64,000 nt of DNA from Paraburkholderia sp. (lineage in GTDB: Bacteria > Pseudomonadota > Gammaproteobacteria > Burkholderiales > Burkholderiaceae): positions 1 to 64,000 of the forward strand of contig SCRN01000041.1 of the NCBI GenBank assembly GCA_004322045.1, written 5' to 3'. This document shows positions 26,607 to 36,682 of this stretch, one piece after another (within the stretch, counting starts at the first letter, position 1; every line of letters starts with the position of its first letter). The notes under the pieces are model-generated. The model did no database searches, was not told the origin of the DNA, and was given only the letters and a program-made list of their open reading frames with translations. A program made the position numbers and the translations under genes.

Positions 26607-28271
26607 CTAGGCTCCGGCAGCCTGCTCGCGCATACGGCGGGCTTCGTCGAGCAGGAACTGCTGGTAATCGTCGAGATCGCCGTCGAAGAGCTCGACGCCG
26701 CCCTTGGTGACGAGCCAGAACTCGTCGCATACAGCGCGCAACAGAGCCCGATCGTGACTGACGAGCATCACCGTGCCCTCGAATTCGTTGAGCGCCATGG
26801 CCAGCGCTTCGCGAGTGGCCAAATCCAGGTGGTTGGTAGGCTCGTCGAGCAGCAGCAGGTTCGGGCGCTGCCACACGATCATGCACAACACGAGCCGCGC
26901 CTTTTCGCCGCCGCTCATCGTGCCGACCGCCTGATGGACCGTGTCGCCACTGAAGTTGAAGGTACCGAGGAAGGTGCGAAGCGATTGTTCGGTGCCGCTC
27001 TGGCCGGGGGCGCGCATCTGTGCCGGCGTGTCCTTGGCCAAGCGGATCATGTGTTCCATCGGCGTGTCGAGAGGACGCAGCACGTCGAGTTCCTGCTGCG
27101 CGAAGTAGCCGATGTTCAGGCCCTTGCCTTCGCTGATTTCGCCGGCAATCGGCTTCAGTGCGTGCGCCACCGTCTTCACCAGCGTGGACTTGCCTTGGCC
27201 GTTTGCCCCGAGGATGCCGATGCGCTGCCCGGCCAGCACAGATCGGTTGACGCTCCGGACGATGACCGTGGGTGGCGTGCCCGGCAGCGCGCCGGCCGGT
27301 GCCGGGTAGCCGAAGCTCGTGTCCAGCATCGATAACAGGGGGCTCGGGACGTTGAGCGGCTCCTTGAACTCGAACGTGAACTCTGCGTCGGCAAGCACGG
27401 GGGCGATCTTTTCCATGCGTTCGAGCGCCTTGACCCGGCTCTGCGCCTGCTTCGCCTTCGAGGCCTTGGCCTTGAAACGGTCGATGAATTTTTGCAGGTG
27501 GGCGATCTTGTCCATCTGCTTGGCCATCGCGGCCTGCTGCAACACGAGTTGCTCGGCGCGCATATCTTCGAACTTGCTGTAGTTGCCGCCATAACGCACG
27601 AGTTTGGCGTTGTCGACATGCACCGTCACCTGCGTCACCGCGTCGAGAAACTCGCGGTCGTGGCTAATCACTACCAACGTTCCTTGATAGCGCTTGAGCC
27701 ACGCTTCCAGCCAGACGAGTGCGTCGAGATCTAAGTGATTGGTCGGCTCATCGAGCAACAGCAAGTCGGACGGACACATGAGCGCGCGCGCCAGTTGCAG
27801 CCGCATGCGCCAGCCCCCGGAGAAACTGTTGACCGGGTGGCTAAGCTGCACGGCACTGAAGCCAAGGCCCAGGATCAGTGCTTGGGCACGTGCGGGGGCA
27901 TCGTGCGCGCCGGCGTCGTGCAGGGCCATGTAGGCGTGGGCCATGCGCATGCCATCGTCGCTGGCCTCGGCGGCGGCTACTTCAACCTGCGCGGCGAGCA
28001 GTACGGTATCGCCATCGATGACGAAGTCGGTCGCACTCTGCTCGGTCTCAGGCATATCCTGCGCGACCTGCCCCATCTTCCACCCAGCGGGAATCGAGAA
28101 CTCGCCGCTGTCTTCGTGCAGCGTGCCGTTGAGAAGACCGAAGAAGGATGACTTGCCGGCGCCATTGCGGCCGACCAGACCGATCTTTTCGCCGGGGGTG
28201 AAGGTGACAGACGCGCGATCGAGTACGACATTGACGCCGCGGCGCAGCGTGACATTACGGACGGAAATCAT
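26607..28271 (-). CDS. ABC-F family ATPase (YheS-like)
   Basis: This 554-residue cytoplasmic protein has two ABC ATPase domains and no membrane segments, the ABC-F plan; members act on ribosomes as translation factors or resistance proteins. Domain 1 has Walker A GRNGAGKSS (34-42), SFSGGWRMRLQLARAL and LLLLDEPTNHLDL; domain 2 has GANGQGKST, TMSGGEKARLVL and a second LLLLDEPTNHLDL. The interdomain linker (FKAKASKAKQAQSRVKALER) resembles YheS/Uup. The C-terminus ends soon after domain 2, shorter than E. coli YheS by about 80 residues, lacking the coiled-coil tail. Confidence 0.92.
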   Translation of the reverse strand: MISVRNVTLRRGVNVVLDRASVTFTPGEKIGLVGRNGAGKSSFFGLLNGTLHEDSGEFSIPAGWKMGQVAQDMPETEQSATDFVIDGDTVLLAAQVEVAAAEASDDGMRMAHAYMALHDAGAHDAPARAQALILGLGFSAVQLSHPVNSFSGGWRMRLQLARALMCPSDLLLLDEPTNHLDLDALVWLEAWLKRYQGTLVVISHDREFLDAVTQVTVHVDNAKLVRYGGNYSKFEDMRAEQLVLQQAAMAKQMDKIAHLQKFIDRFKAKASKAKQAQSRVKALERMEKIAPVLADAEFTFEFKEPLNVPSPLLSMLDTSFGYPAPAGALPGTPPTVIVRSVNRSVLAGQRIGILGANGQGKSTLVKTVAHALKPIAGEISEGKGLNIGYFAQQELDVLRPLDTPMEHMIRLAKDTPAQMRAPGQSGTEQSLRTFLGTFNFSGDTVHQAVGTMSGGEKARLVLCMIVWQRPNLLLLDEPTNHLDLATREALAMALNEFEGTVMLVSHDRALLRAVCDEFWLVTKGGVELFDGDLDDYQQFLLDEARRMREQAAGA

Positions 28272-28383
28272 GGGGAGCTACTATCGGGGAGGACAGGCAT
28301 GATAGCCGAGCGACGTGCGCGGCTATCTTTTTCCCCGCGTTACCGTGCTGCGTGCTCGGCACTCAGTTCCTGCTGGCGCCGGG

Positions 28384-28650
<267 letters not shown>

Positions 28651-28737
28651 TCATCGGGATAGGCAGCTGTATTTCAAAAACGAATACACCTACCTCACAA
28701 AGCGCGGCAACGAATAGTCAGGGAAAGCGCTGAAGAG

Positions 28738-29559
28738 TCAGGCGTGCGCCAGCGCCCGCTCCATGCCTGCAATAGCGGTTTCGACGTATGTCCTGAAGCT
28801 GGAGTCCATGGCCGCGTCTGTGCCGTTCTGCCAGCGAACGATAAACGACCGATTGGCCATCGCCGGCAGGTACCTCGCCAGCGTCGGAAACTCGAGCGCC
28901 GGGATTGAGCGCACCTTCTCCTGCAGTTGCGCAGCCCATCCAGCAGGATCGTCCGTCGGCATGGATGCGAATTCCAGCGTCGAAAAGCCGACCATCGTGG
29001 CGATCACCACGTTATACATGTCAACAATCTGATCATCCTTGAACCCCGCCGCAACAAGCACGGTAAGAATCCTGTCGATCATGCCGGGGCTCAAGCTTGC
29101 ATTGGCGACGAGGTGCCCGCCGAGGAGCGGCGCAACGTTCGGGTGTCGCCGGATCATCTCGCGGCACCGGGAAAACAAATCCCTGAGCCAGTCTTGCCAC
29201 GATAGGTTGCCGGGTTCGGGCGCCACGTCGGCCATAGTAGCTTCGACAACCGACGCGAGCAGGTCGTCACGCGTCGCAACGTGCCAGTAGACCGCGGACG
29301 GATAGACCCCAAGCGATCGCGCCACGTCGCGCAAGCTGAATCCCATGAGCCCGTTGCGATCGATCTGCTCGATCGCTGCAGCAATGATTCTTTCCTTGCT
29401 GAGCCTGGAACCGGTAGTCCCCTCTTTCTTCGTGCGCGTGCGCGATGCCGGGGAAGTCTCGCCAGCACGAGCTCGACCGGCACCTTCGCCAGTGCCGCGG
29501 TCCTTTCTGACAGTGGCCGTTTTCTCAACGCGGGCCGCCTTGCGAGCTGATGTCGTCAT
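28738..29559 (-). CDS. TetR-family transcriptional regulator
   Basis: This 273-residue regulator has an unusual low-complexity, Lys/Arg/Gly-rich N-terminal tail of about 50 residues before the TetR DNA-binding domain (52-100, with MGFSLRDVARSLGV and PSAVYWHVATRDDL). The ligand domain (about 110-273) is all-helical. Divergent from two class III aminotransferase genes; a perfect inverted repeat at 29699-29715 lies between and is the likely operator. The ATG at 29559 is preferred over a 40-codon upstream extension, but has only a weak ribosome site. Confidence 0.85.
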   Translation of the reverse strand: MTTSARKAARVEKTATVRKDRGTGEGAGRARAGETSPASRTRTKKEGTTGSRLSKERIIAAAIEQIDRNGLMGFSLRDVARSLGVYPSAVYWHVATRDDLLASVVEATMADVAPEPGNLSWQDWLRDLFSRCREMIRRHPNVAPLLGGHLVANASLSPGMIDRILTVLVAAGFKDDQIVDMYNVVIATMVGFSTLEFASMPTDDPAGWAAQLQEKVRSIPALEFPTLARYLPAMANRSFIVRWQNGTDAAMDSSFRTYVETAIAGMERALAHA

Positions 29560-29698
29560 TTGCCAGTTCGTTGCCTGAATGGGCTGTGTGGTGAACAAGG
29601 CGTCATTGTAGACCGGGCAATGAATCCGCCGCCTTTTGCCGCCGGCGACTCGCAACCGCCCTGTTCTCGCCCTACGCACATCGAAATTTGCATTTCCA

Positions 29699-29715
29699 AT
29701 TGTACGTCGTACAAT
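29699..29715. promoter_or_regulatory. TetR-type operator
   Basis: ATTGTACG-T-CGTACAAT is a perfect inverted repeat with eight-base arms and a single central base. It lies between the divergent TetR gene and the aminotransferase operon, 140 and 78 bases from their starts. Confidence 0.7.
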
Positions 29716-29792
29716 GAATCACAGTTTGTCGTTCTGGCCGAATTTGTCGTGGTTCGTCCGAGGGCCGCGATGCCATGTACGGGGATATCTCG

Positions 29793-31109
29793 ATGGAACA
29801 CTCCAATACGTCAGCCTTTTCCACGCTTGCCGAGGCGATCGATCGCGCGGTCGAGCGTTACACCGAACGCAATCCACGAAGCGCGCTTCAGCACGAGCGG
29901 GCCGCCCAGGTCATGCCTGGCGGCAATACGCGGTCCGTACTCTTTTACAGTCCCTTTCCGCTCGCCATCGCCCGCGGTGAGGGTTGCCGTCTGTGGGATG
30001 CGGACGGTCACGAATACATCGACTTCATTGGGGAGTTCACGGCGGGTCTCTATGGGCATTCGAACCCTGTCATCCGGGAGGCCATCGATCGTGCGCTCGA
30101 TACCGGTATCAATCTGAGCGGACATAACCTGCTGGAGTCGGAGCTTGCGCGTCTGATCTGCGATCGCTTTGCAGCGGTCGACGCGGTGCGATTCACAAAC
30201 TCCGGTACCGAAGCGAATCTGATGGCGATCGCAGCTGCACGGGTCCATACCCGCCGTGACAAGGTCGTGGTCTTTGCCGGCGGGTACCACGGCGGCGTGC
30301 TGACGTTCGCGAACGGCCACAGCCCGGTCAACGTCCCGCACGACTTGTTGATCGCCCACTACAACGATTTGGCGAGCGCGCAGCGCCTTTTCGAATCACA
30401 TCCCGACGAGGTAGCCGCCCTCGTCGTCGAGCCGATGCAGGGAGCGGCCGGTTGCATCCGCGGTGAACCCGAATTTCTGGCGGGGTTGCGCTCGCTTGCG
30501 TCGAAGCACGGCGCGCTGCTGATTTTTGACGAGGTCATGACTTCACGGCTGGCGCCCGGTGGACTTCAGGAGGCGTTGGGGATCGAGCCGGATCTCACGA
30601 CGCTCGGCAAGTACATCGGAGGCGGCATGTCTTTCGGTGCGTTCGGCGGGCGCAAATCCATCATGGATCAATTCGATCCGCGCAAGCCCGGCGCCACGCC
30701 GCATGCCGGCACGTTCAACAACAACGTGCTAAGTATGGCTGCGGGCGCGGCAGGTCTATCCAGGCTGTACACCGCGAATGTCGCGCGAGAAATGAACGCC
30801 GGTGGCGATCGCCTGCGCGAGCAACTGAACGCGATCTGCGTACAGCGCAATGTCCCTCTCCAGTTCACCGGCAGGGGGTCACTCATGAATCTTCAAGCCG
30901 GCAGGCACGCAATACGGTCGGTCAAAGACCTGCTACCCGAGGGCGATCGCGTCAAGGATCTCTTCTTCTTTCACATGCTTGAACATGGCATCTATCTCGC
31001 GCTCCGTGGCTTTATCGTTTTGAGCATGCCCATTACCGAGAAGGAAATCGGGCGACTACTGTCGGCCTTCGATGAGTTTGTCGAGCGCTACGCAAGCGTC
31101 CTCGCCTGA
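29793..31109 (+). CDS. Class III aminotransferase (glutamate-1-semialdehyde aminomutase-like)
   Basis: A 438-residue PLP enzyme of fold type I. Cofactor motifs: SGTEANL, AGGYHGG, LLIFDEVMTSR and the PLP lysine in TTLGKYIGGGMSFGAFGG. It resembles HemL-like aminotransferases, but biosynthetic hemL would not be paired with a TetR regulator and a second aminotransferase, so a catabolic amine or amino-acid substrate is likely. The start is uncertain: ATG 29793 follows GGGGA by nine bases; ATG 29775 is also in frame. The next gene begins 51 bases later, same strand. Confidence 0.85.
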   Translation: MEHSNTSAFSTLAEAIDRAVERYTERNPRSALQHERAAQVMPGGNTRSVLFYSPFPLAIARGEGCRLWDADGHEYIDFIGEFTAGLYGHSNPVIREAIDRALDTGINLSGHNLLESELARLICDRFAAVDAVRFTNSGTEANLMAIAAARVHTRRDKVVVFAGGYHGGVLTFANGHSPVNVPHDLLIAHYNDLASAQRLFESHPDEVAALVVEPMQGAAGCIRGEPEFLAGLRSLASKHGALLIFDEVMTSRLAPGGLQEALGIEPDLTTLGKYIGGGMSFGAFGGRKSIMDQFDPRKPGATPHAGTFNNNVLSMAAGAAGLSRLYTANVAREMNAGGDRLREQLNAICVQRNVPLQFTGRGSLMNLQAGRHAIRSVKDLLPEGDRVKDLFFFHMLEHGIYLALRGFIVLSMPITEKEIGRLLSAFDEFVERYASVLA

Positions 31110-31160
31110 AGACAATTGTTTCGCCGCACGAGGCAGTGCGTTTTTGTGAGGAGCATTGGA

Positions 31161-32558
31161 ATGGAAGATACGGTCGGAAAGCGTCTCGTCGGAGACACGC
31201 CGCGCGGCGGAAGCGTCATGAGTTTCTACCTCCCGAAGGGTGCAGCGCGACCGCCGCGCATCGCACGCGGCGAAGGGATCCACCTTTACGACGAGCATGG
31301 CGCCCGATACCTGGACGCCACCTCGGGGGCGGTCGTGAGCAACCTTGGCCATTCCAATCGGCGTGTCGTCGCTGCGATGGCGGAACAGGCACACCGCGTC
31401 ACCTTTGCGTACCCGCGCTTCTTCGAGAGTGAACAGAACGTCCGGCTGGCCGGCAAGCTCACTGATCTTGCCGGCGAGGGGTTCGATCGTGCGTTCTTCG
31501 TCTCGGGCGGCTCAGAGGCTAACGAGGCAGCACTGAAGCTCGCACGGCAATACGCGGTCGCCTGTGGGCAGGCCACGCGCTGGAAAGTGATCTCCCGCGA
31601 TCCGAGCTACCACGGTTCGACACTGGGCGCCATGGCCGTCACCGGCGACTCGGCTACCGAGTCGATCTACGGCCCGATGATGCGGCAGATGCCCAAGATT
31701 CCCGCGCCGCTCACCTACCGGTTGCCACCCGGCGTGACGGAGCAGGAGCACGCCGCCGCTTGTGCCGAGGCGCTTGAGCAACGGATCGTCGATGAAGGAG
31801 CGGAAACAGTACTCGCGTTCATTATCGAACCGATCGGTGGCCTCTCGAGCGGTGCGCTCGTGTCGCCTCCGTCGTACTACCGGCGGATCCGCGATATCTG
31901 CACCCGGCACGGCGTGCTGCTCATTCACGATGAGATCATGTGTGGTGCGGGACGCACCGGCGCCTTTCTGTCCTCGCACCATTGGGAAGGCTCACGTCCG
32001 GACATCGTGACGTTGGCGAAAGGTCTTGCCGCGGGCTATACGCCTTTTGGGGCGCTGCTCGCGCCCAACCGGATCGTCGAGACGATCGGCGCGCAAGGCG
32101 GTTTCGTGCACGGTCACACTTACTTTTCGAACCCGTTCTCGTGCGCGGTTGCCGAAGCCGTTATCGACGAGGTAGTGGAACAGGGTCTCGTCGAACGCGC
32201 CGCGAGGATGGGACAGTATCTCGAGCGGCGACTTCGCGAGCTGCAGCAGACCAGCCGTCTCGTCGGCGACGTGCGCGGCAAGGGATTGCTGATGGCGATC
32301 GAACTCGTCGCGGGCAAGGAGACGCGGCGTCAATTGCCGCCGGCGATGAATGCGCCGGCCCGTCTTACGAAATACGGACTCGCGCACGGCATCGCGCTTT
32401 ACAACCGGCGTGCCAACCGCGGCCAGTTCGGCGATATCCAGCTGATTGCGCCGCCGCTGATCATCACGGAGCCAGAAATTGACGATCTTGTCGAACGGCT
32501 CGGGCGAGCGCTCATCGATTTCGAACGCGATCTCGAGCGTGAAGGCGTGCTTGACTGA
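31161..32558 (+). CDS. Class III omega-aminotransferase
   Basis: A 465-residue PLP enzyme of the aspartate aminotransferase superfamily class III. Motifs: VSGGSEANEAALKLARQ, SYHGST, LLIHDEIMCGAGRTG and PLP lysine in TLAKGLAAGYTPFGA. FIIEPIGGLSSGALVSP is typical of omega-amino-acid or polyamine transaminases. It forms a two-gene operon with the preceding aminotransferase, under the divergent TetR. The ATG at 31161 with GAGGAG nine bases upstream was preferred over a 15-codon extension. Confidence 0.88.
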   Translation: MEDTVGKRLVGDTPRGGSVMSFYLPKGAARPPRIARGEGIHLYDEHGARYLDATSGAVVSNLGHSNRRVVAAMAEQAHRVTFAYPRFFESEQNVRLAGKLTDLAGEGFDRAFFVSGGSEANEAALKLARQYAVACGQATRWKVISRDPSYHGSTLGAMAVTGDSATESIYGPMMRQMPKIPAPLTYRLPPGVTEQEHAAACAEALEQRIVDEGAETVLAFIIEPIGGLSSGALVSPPSYYRRIRDICTRHGVLLIHDEIMCGAGRTGAFLSSHHWEGSRPDIVTLAKGLAAGYTPFGALLAPNRIVETIGAQGGFVHGHTYFSNPFSCAVAEAVIDEVVEQGLVERAARMGQYLERRLRELQQTSRLVGDVRGKGLLMAIELVAGKETRRQLPPAMNAPARLTKYGLAHGIALYNRRANRGQFGDIQLIAPPLIITEPEIDDLVERLGRALIDFERDLEREGVLD

Positions 32559-32980
32559 TAGACAACCGGCGCTTCACGCGTTGAGGCGCCGTTCGCTCGC
32601 AGCGTTCGACGGTGACGCGCTGCGCGTGCAGGTTCAGCAGACGATCGTCCTGTTCTCGCTCGAGCGGCGCAAATCGGTCGCGATTCCCGATCATCTTCGC
32701 CAGCGCCTCTCGCTGTTTCTGGCCGAAGCGCCCACGCAGTAGCACGACTCCTTGTGACCGGCGGCTCATGGCGACATGGTGCGGCAGATCGACGGGGGGA
32801 TGTGGGATACGGTCTGGGAAACCAGCAGAGGTTGACAAGGTGGTCGCTAAAACGTCTCTGAATCGTGGCTCAGCGGGCCCGAAGTGAGGCGGGTGATTCG
32901 CCCACTGGGCGAATTGCCGGGGATGCCTACCATCGGCATCCCCGAAGAGGCGGCACTCATTGACCGCCTGTCTCACTCGG
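32559..32980. other. Convergent intergenic region with two adjacent hairpins
   Basis: About 420 bases between convergent genes. Two strong stems stand side by side: 32896-32914 (eight-base arms ATTCGCCC/GGGCGAAT, three-base loop) and 32919-32943 (nine-base arms GGGGATGCC/GGCATCCCC). Neither has a T run on either side, so they may be Rho-related structures or repeats rather than classical terminators. A short frame at about 32545-32742 has no ribosome site. Confidence 0.5.
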
Positions 32981-34228
32981 TTACGGAAATGCCTTCGCAC
33001 CAAGCAGAGCAGCGACCGCGAAGCCGGAAACGTTCGTCTCCTCGTCAGGCGAACCGGGATAATCGCGCAAGCCGTACGTTGTCGTGTCCAACACGTTGTT
33101 GACGATCCACGGCAAGGTCGTTGACGCCGGTTGGATCCCCTGCGTACCGGCACCCAGTAGCAAGATCACATTGCTTAGCGCGTAGGCGGGGTCGGTTGAA
33201 GGCGAATTGATGCTACCGTCGGCATGCGTCTGGTTGATGAGCCACTGGACCGAGCTTGCACTTTGTGTGTTCGAGCCGAACACCCACGGCAGGTAACCTT
33301 GCGGGAAGATGGTGTCGATACCCAAGTCCGTATCCAGAGGGCTGTCTGGATCGCGCCCAACTGCATACCGCTGCTCGCTCGTCAGATAGAACTGCGTCGG
33401 TGCGTTCGCTCGGAGGAACTGCGCCTTTGCTGCGTACTGCGGGTTGTCAGGGAACAGCAACGCCCCGCCATTCATGCCAAGGTACACGTCGCCTTGATCG
33501 GCCGCGTACTCGTAAGGCCAGAATGTCCAGGTCGTACTTCCTGTTGCCTGTTGCCACGAGCTACCCGAAAAACCGCTGGGGTTGATGTTGTGAGTCAGAA
33601 CAAAATCAAGCGCTGCCCGAGCGTTGGCCCCGTACTGGGTGACGAGAGCTGTGCTGCCGGTCAGTTGGCGGTCTCGGTACAGGAGATAGACAAACAGGGC
33701 AGAGGTTGCATCCACACCACGAACATCCGCGACGCCCGCGCCCGGGGAGGTGGGCACTGGATCATACGGCGGGGTCATCGAATAGACGTAACGCCAGCTT
33801 CCCTTCCATGTGGGGTCCACCATCTCTTCGCGGGCAGCGAGCCATGCGATACCTTTTTCCAGGCCGGTCAGGTATTTCCCGTCCCGCGTCGCCTCGTATG
33901 CCGCAGCAAGACCGATCAATGCATACTCCATATTGGAGTCTTCGTTCGCAGTGTCGCTGCCGGCTTCATCCGGAATTGCGCCGTTCACGTCTTGCTGCGC
34001 CAGGATGAAATCCGCTATGTGCAAAGCCAAGGTGCGTTGCTGATCGGCTGAAGTCGTTGAAGCTGTCGAAGTCGAGGGGGAAGTCGTGCCATGTTTGCCA
34101 CCTTGTGCGTGCTGAGTCGCTCCCAGCGAATCGGTGCCCGAACCGCCTCCGCAACCTGCAACCGTTATTGCACCCGCGGCGAATAAAACCGACGATATGA
34201 TATTTCGATTCCTTCTTAAGAATGTCAT
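32981..34228 (-). CDS. Secreted lipoprotein with alpha/alpha-toroid-like domain
   Basis: This 415-residue protein has a signal peptide with lipobox VAGC (Cys26) and a long Gly/Ser/Thr/His-rich linker to about residue 65. The rest is helical with repeated elements: MEYALIGLAAAYEATRDGKY, IAWLAAREEM, ATSALFVYLLYRDRQL and YALSNVILLLGAG. This looks like an (alpha/alpha) toroid, as in some glycoside hydrolases and squalene-cyclase-like proteins. The exact family was not recognised and no catalytic residues could be assigned. The ATG at 34228 fixes a good signal peptide; a 31-codon upstream extension was rejected. Confidence 0.7.
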   Translation of the reverse strand: MTFLRRNRNIISSVLFAAGAITVAGCGGGSGTDSLGATQHAQGGKHGTTSPSTSTASTTSADQQRTLALHIADFILAQQDVNGAIPDEAGSDTANEDSNMEYALIGLAAAYEATRDGKYLTGLEKGIAWLAAREEMVDPTWKGSWRYVYSMTPPYDPVPTSPGAGVADVRGVDATSALFVYLLYRDRQLTGSTALVTQYGANARAALDFVLTHNINPSGFSGSSWQQATGSTTWTFWPYEYAADQGDVYLGMNGGALLFPDNPQYAAKAQFLRANAPTQFYLTSEQRYAVGRDPDSPLDTDLGIDTIFPQGYLPWVFGSNTQSASSVQWLINQTHADGSINSPSTDPAYALSNVILLLGAGTQGIQPASTTLPWIVNNVLDTTTYGLRDYPGSPDEETNVSGFAVAALLGAKAFP

Positions 34229-34750
34229 GGTATTAAGTAGGTTGATCTTTAACAAAAAACAAGATAAACAAATCCCCCACCAGGGCGCGACTTGATGGCG
34301 CTCTGTAGTTGCATTTGGCACGGCGGGGCCGCCCGATGATTCGAGCCCGACCGTTGCCCACGCGGCACAACGAGATGGGAACGCTAGGAAATTAAATGAA
34401 TACTGCTAAGTGAGCGCCCTTTTAAGGGCTTATTCAGACCTTGTGAGGGGGCTTTGGTGCATCGGCGTACCGTTGTTTCGTATGACAACCGCGCACCGGC
34501 GAATTGAACGTTCATTTGCGCCGGTAATATTAACCGTTTGAATTTTCTCAGTCCCGTAAGAATTTGTAACGCTCGCTTAGAACACCAGTGCGTCGCACGC
34601 TGATTATGTTCACACGAAATAGCGCTGAAAAACTGGCCAATGATTTGGTCGTCGGCGTTATCTGTTTTACGCAAGCCCACAGGTAGCGATTCTCAGGCGG
34701 CTGATGCGGAAGCAAATCCACGTGACGGGCCGGCGGGTAGAAACGAGAAG
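34229..34750. other. AT-richer intergenic region, no gene recognised
   Basis: About 520 bases of lower GC than the surroundings. A small stem GCCCTT-TT-AAGGGC lies near 34408-34421. A 98-codon minus-strand frame (34384-34680) has no ribosome site or motif and was not called. Confidence 0.4.
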
Positions 34751-34770
34751 CGGGCCGAGAGGCCCGTTTT
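34751..34770 (+). terminator. Rho-independent terminator-like hairpin
   Basis: CGGGCC-GAGA-GGCCCG followed by TTTT: perfect six-base stem, four-base loop. No clear plus-strand gene ends just upstream, so it may be a leftover of a lost transcript. It lies ten bases before repeat R3. Confidence 0.6.
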
Positions 34771-34779
34771 CATCGATGT

Positions 34780-34866
34780 GCTGGCGGAGAGAGGCGCCGC
34801 CAAAACACGCCCGGAAAGCCACGCCGGGTATGGATTCCACTTCGGCCGTTGCAAGCTACCCACAAC
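34780..34866. repeat. Intergenic repeat R, copy 3 (partial)
   Basis: About 87 bases corresponding to the right-hand half of the repeat, from the CTGGCGGAGAGAGG block to CTACCCACAA. The left half is absent. The remaining 260 bases to the efflux gene show nothing recognisable. Confidence 0.6.
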
Positions 34867-35125
34867 CAGCATCTGCCGGTAGCCGGCGCGCGCCTGACCA
34901 CCCTGCTCGCTGCTGACAATCCGCCGGGCGATCTCCCAGTAGGCGGCCGTCATCACCGCATTGACGTTGCGTGCCGCCGTACCTCCCTAAGCGAGTCAAT
35001 GGGAGTCATCTTCTCAGATGCGTTATCGCTTCGGTCACTACCATGCTTTTTGGCATCGACAATCCGGAAATATTGCACGCCAAGTTGAGGGCAAGCCCTG
35101 GCAAGCGTCGGTCTTGGTTGTCGCC

Positions 35126-36625
35126 TCAGCTAGCTCCCCCGATAGCCTGATACAAAGACGAACTATCGACTAGGCGCTGCGCTTGAGCCGCCGTCACGGC
35201 AATCCTGCTCCGCTGCGCTTGCTGCAGGGCGATCAACACCTCTGTGTAACCAACGGTCCCCAACTGATACTGGCGCTCCACCGATTGCAGTGATTGCCGG
35301 GCCGCCGTGTCGGCGGCGGCGAGCGCGGCCAGCCCCCGTGCATCGTTTTCAATGGCGCGAAGGGTGTCGGCAATATTGCGCAAGGCCTCCAACACAACGC
35401 CCTGATAATTTGCTGCAGCGGCGTCGAAGGCGGCAAGCGCGGCCCGCTTCTCGGCGGGTAATCCAGGGTTAAATAGCGGCTGAGTCAGCTGTCCAATCAA
35501 ACTCCATACCGCCGAGCCGCTACCGAACAAAGCGCCGGCTGTCAGGGCCTGGCTGCCAAGGCTGCCGCTGAGCGTGATCTGCGGATAGAGTTTCGCCACG
35601 GCCACGCCATATTCTGCGTTGGCGGCATGAAGCAGCGCTTCGGCGGCCTGGATGTCGGGGCGACGGCGAACGAGTTCGGACGGTACCACCAGTGGCAGTT
35701 TGGCCGGCAAGGTAAAGTCGGTCAAGGTGAAGCTCGGGCCGGCGCTTGCACCCGGTGCTCGGCCCGCGAGCACGGCCAGGAGGTGCTTGGACTGCTGCAG
35801 TTGCTTGCGCAGTGCGGGCAACTCAGCCCGAGTTTGCTCGACCTGGGCCACTAGCGCCTGCACCTCGTCCGGTGCGGCCTGGCCGAGGCGCAGGCGTTCG
35901 CGCGCAACACCCAATTGCTCTTCCTGCGCCCGAAGGATGGCGCCGGTCGCCTCGAGTTGAGCGGCAAGCCGTGCTTGGGCGATTGCCGTGTTGACGATGT
36001 TTCCAGCCAGCGTCAGACGGGCCGCTTCCAGTTCGAAGCGGCGGTAGTCGGCGCGCGCGGCCAGGGCCTCCAGCGCGCGGCGGTTTGCGCCGGCCAAATC
36101 CAGGTTGTAGTGGACGCTCACGCTCGCATCGTATAGGTTGAACTCGCGTGCGCCGCCGGCCAGTCCAACGGCATCGGGGTTGAAGCGCTGCCGTTGAGCG
36201 CCGAATCCGGCATTGATTTGCGCGTATTCCGTTGCCCCGGCCTTGGCTGCGTAGGTTTCCTGAGCCTGGCGCAGTGTTGCGCTGGCGGATGCCAGCGTGG
36301 GGTTAGCCTCGAAGGCTTGGGCGATGAGCGAATCGAGCGCCGGCGATCGCAGACTGTGCCACCACTGCACGTCGGTCGGCAAGCCAACCATTACCTCTTG
36401 TGCCTGTCCCAACTGCGTTGGCGCAGATTCGGTTTGCGCGGTAATGGGCGTCGCCGTGTAGTTCTCCGTTTCAGGAGCGGCCGGTCGCCTGAAGTCGGGC
36501 CCGACCGCACATCCTGCGAGCAGACCGGCAAGCACCAACGTGATAAGTCTCCGTTTGCAGCGTTGCGGCGCCGCGTTCGTGTGAATGGCGCCGCGGCCGA
36601 GCCACGCCACCTTAACGTAGGCCAT
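35126..36625 (-). CDS. Outer-membrane efflux lipoprotein, NodT family
   Basis: This 499-residue TolC-like channel has a signal peptide with lipobox LAGC (Cys39) and two outer membrane efflux protein domains. Family segments: AVGPDFRRPAAPE, WWHSLRSPALDSLIAQA, VPSELVRRRPDIQAAEALLHAAN and QYQLGTVGYTEVLIALQQA. It should be the outer-membrane exit of the exporter encoded upstream. The ATG at 36625 has GGAG eight bases upstream. It is the last gene of tetR-hlyD-permease-ATPase-channel. Confidence 0.92.
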   Translation of the reverse strand: MAYVKVAWLGRGAIHTNAAPQRCKRRLITLVLAGLLAGCAVGPDFRRPAAPETENYTATPITAQTESAPTQLGQAQEVMVGLPTDVQWWHSLRSPALDSLIAQAFEANPTLASASATLRQAQETYAAKAGATEYAQINAGFGAQRQRFNPDAVGLAGGAREFNLYDASVSVHYNLDLAGANRRALEALAARADYRRFELEAARLTLAGNIVNTAIAQARLAAQLEATGAILRAQEEQLGVARERLRLGQAAPDEVQALVAQVEQTRAELPALRKQLQQSKHLLAVLAGRAPGASAGPSFTLTDFTLPAKLPLVVPSELVRRRPDIQAAEALLHAANAEYGVAVAKLYPQITLSGSLGSQALTAGALFGSGSAVWSLIGQLTQPLFNPGLPAEKRAALAAFDAAAANYQGVVLEALRNIADTLRAIENDARGLAALAAADTAARQSLQSVERQYQLGTVGYTEVLIALQQAQRSRIAVTAAQAQRLVDSSSLYQAIGGAS

Positions 36626-36682
36626 AGAAATGCTCCACAAACGGCTTGCGGAAAGCCTGATGACAGGCCAAACGGCCTGGTT

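Noticed and set aside
34242-34255. FNR-like dyad TTGAT-N4-AACAA
   Set aside because: It has a mismatch in the key half site and lies only 14 bases before the lipoprotein start codon, too close for an activator site.
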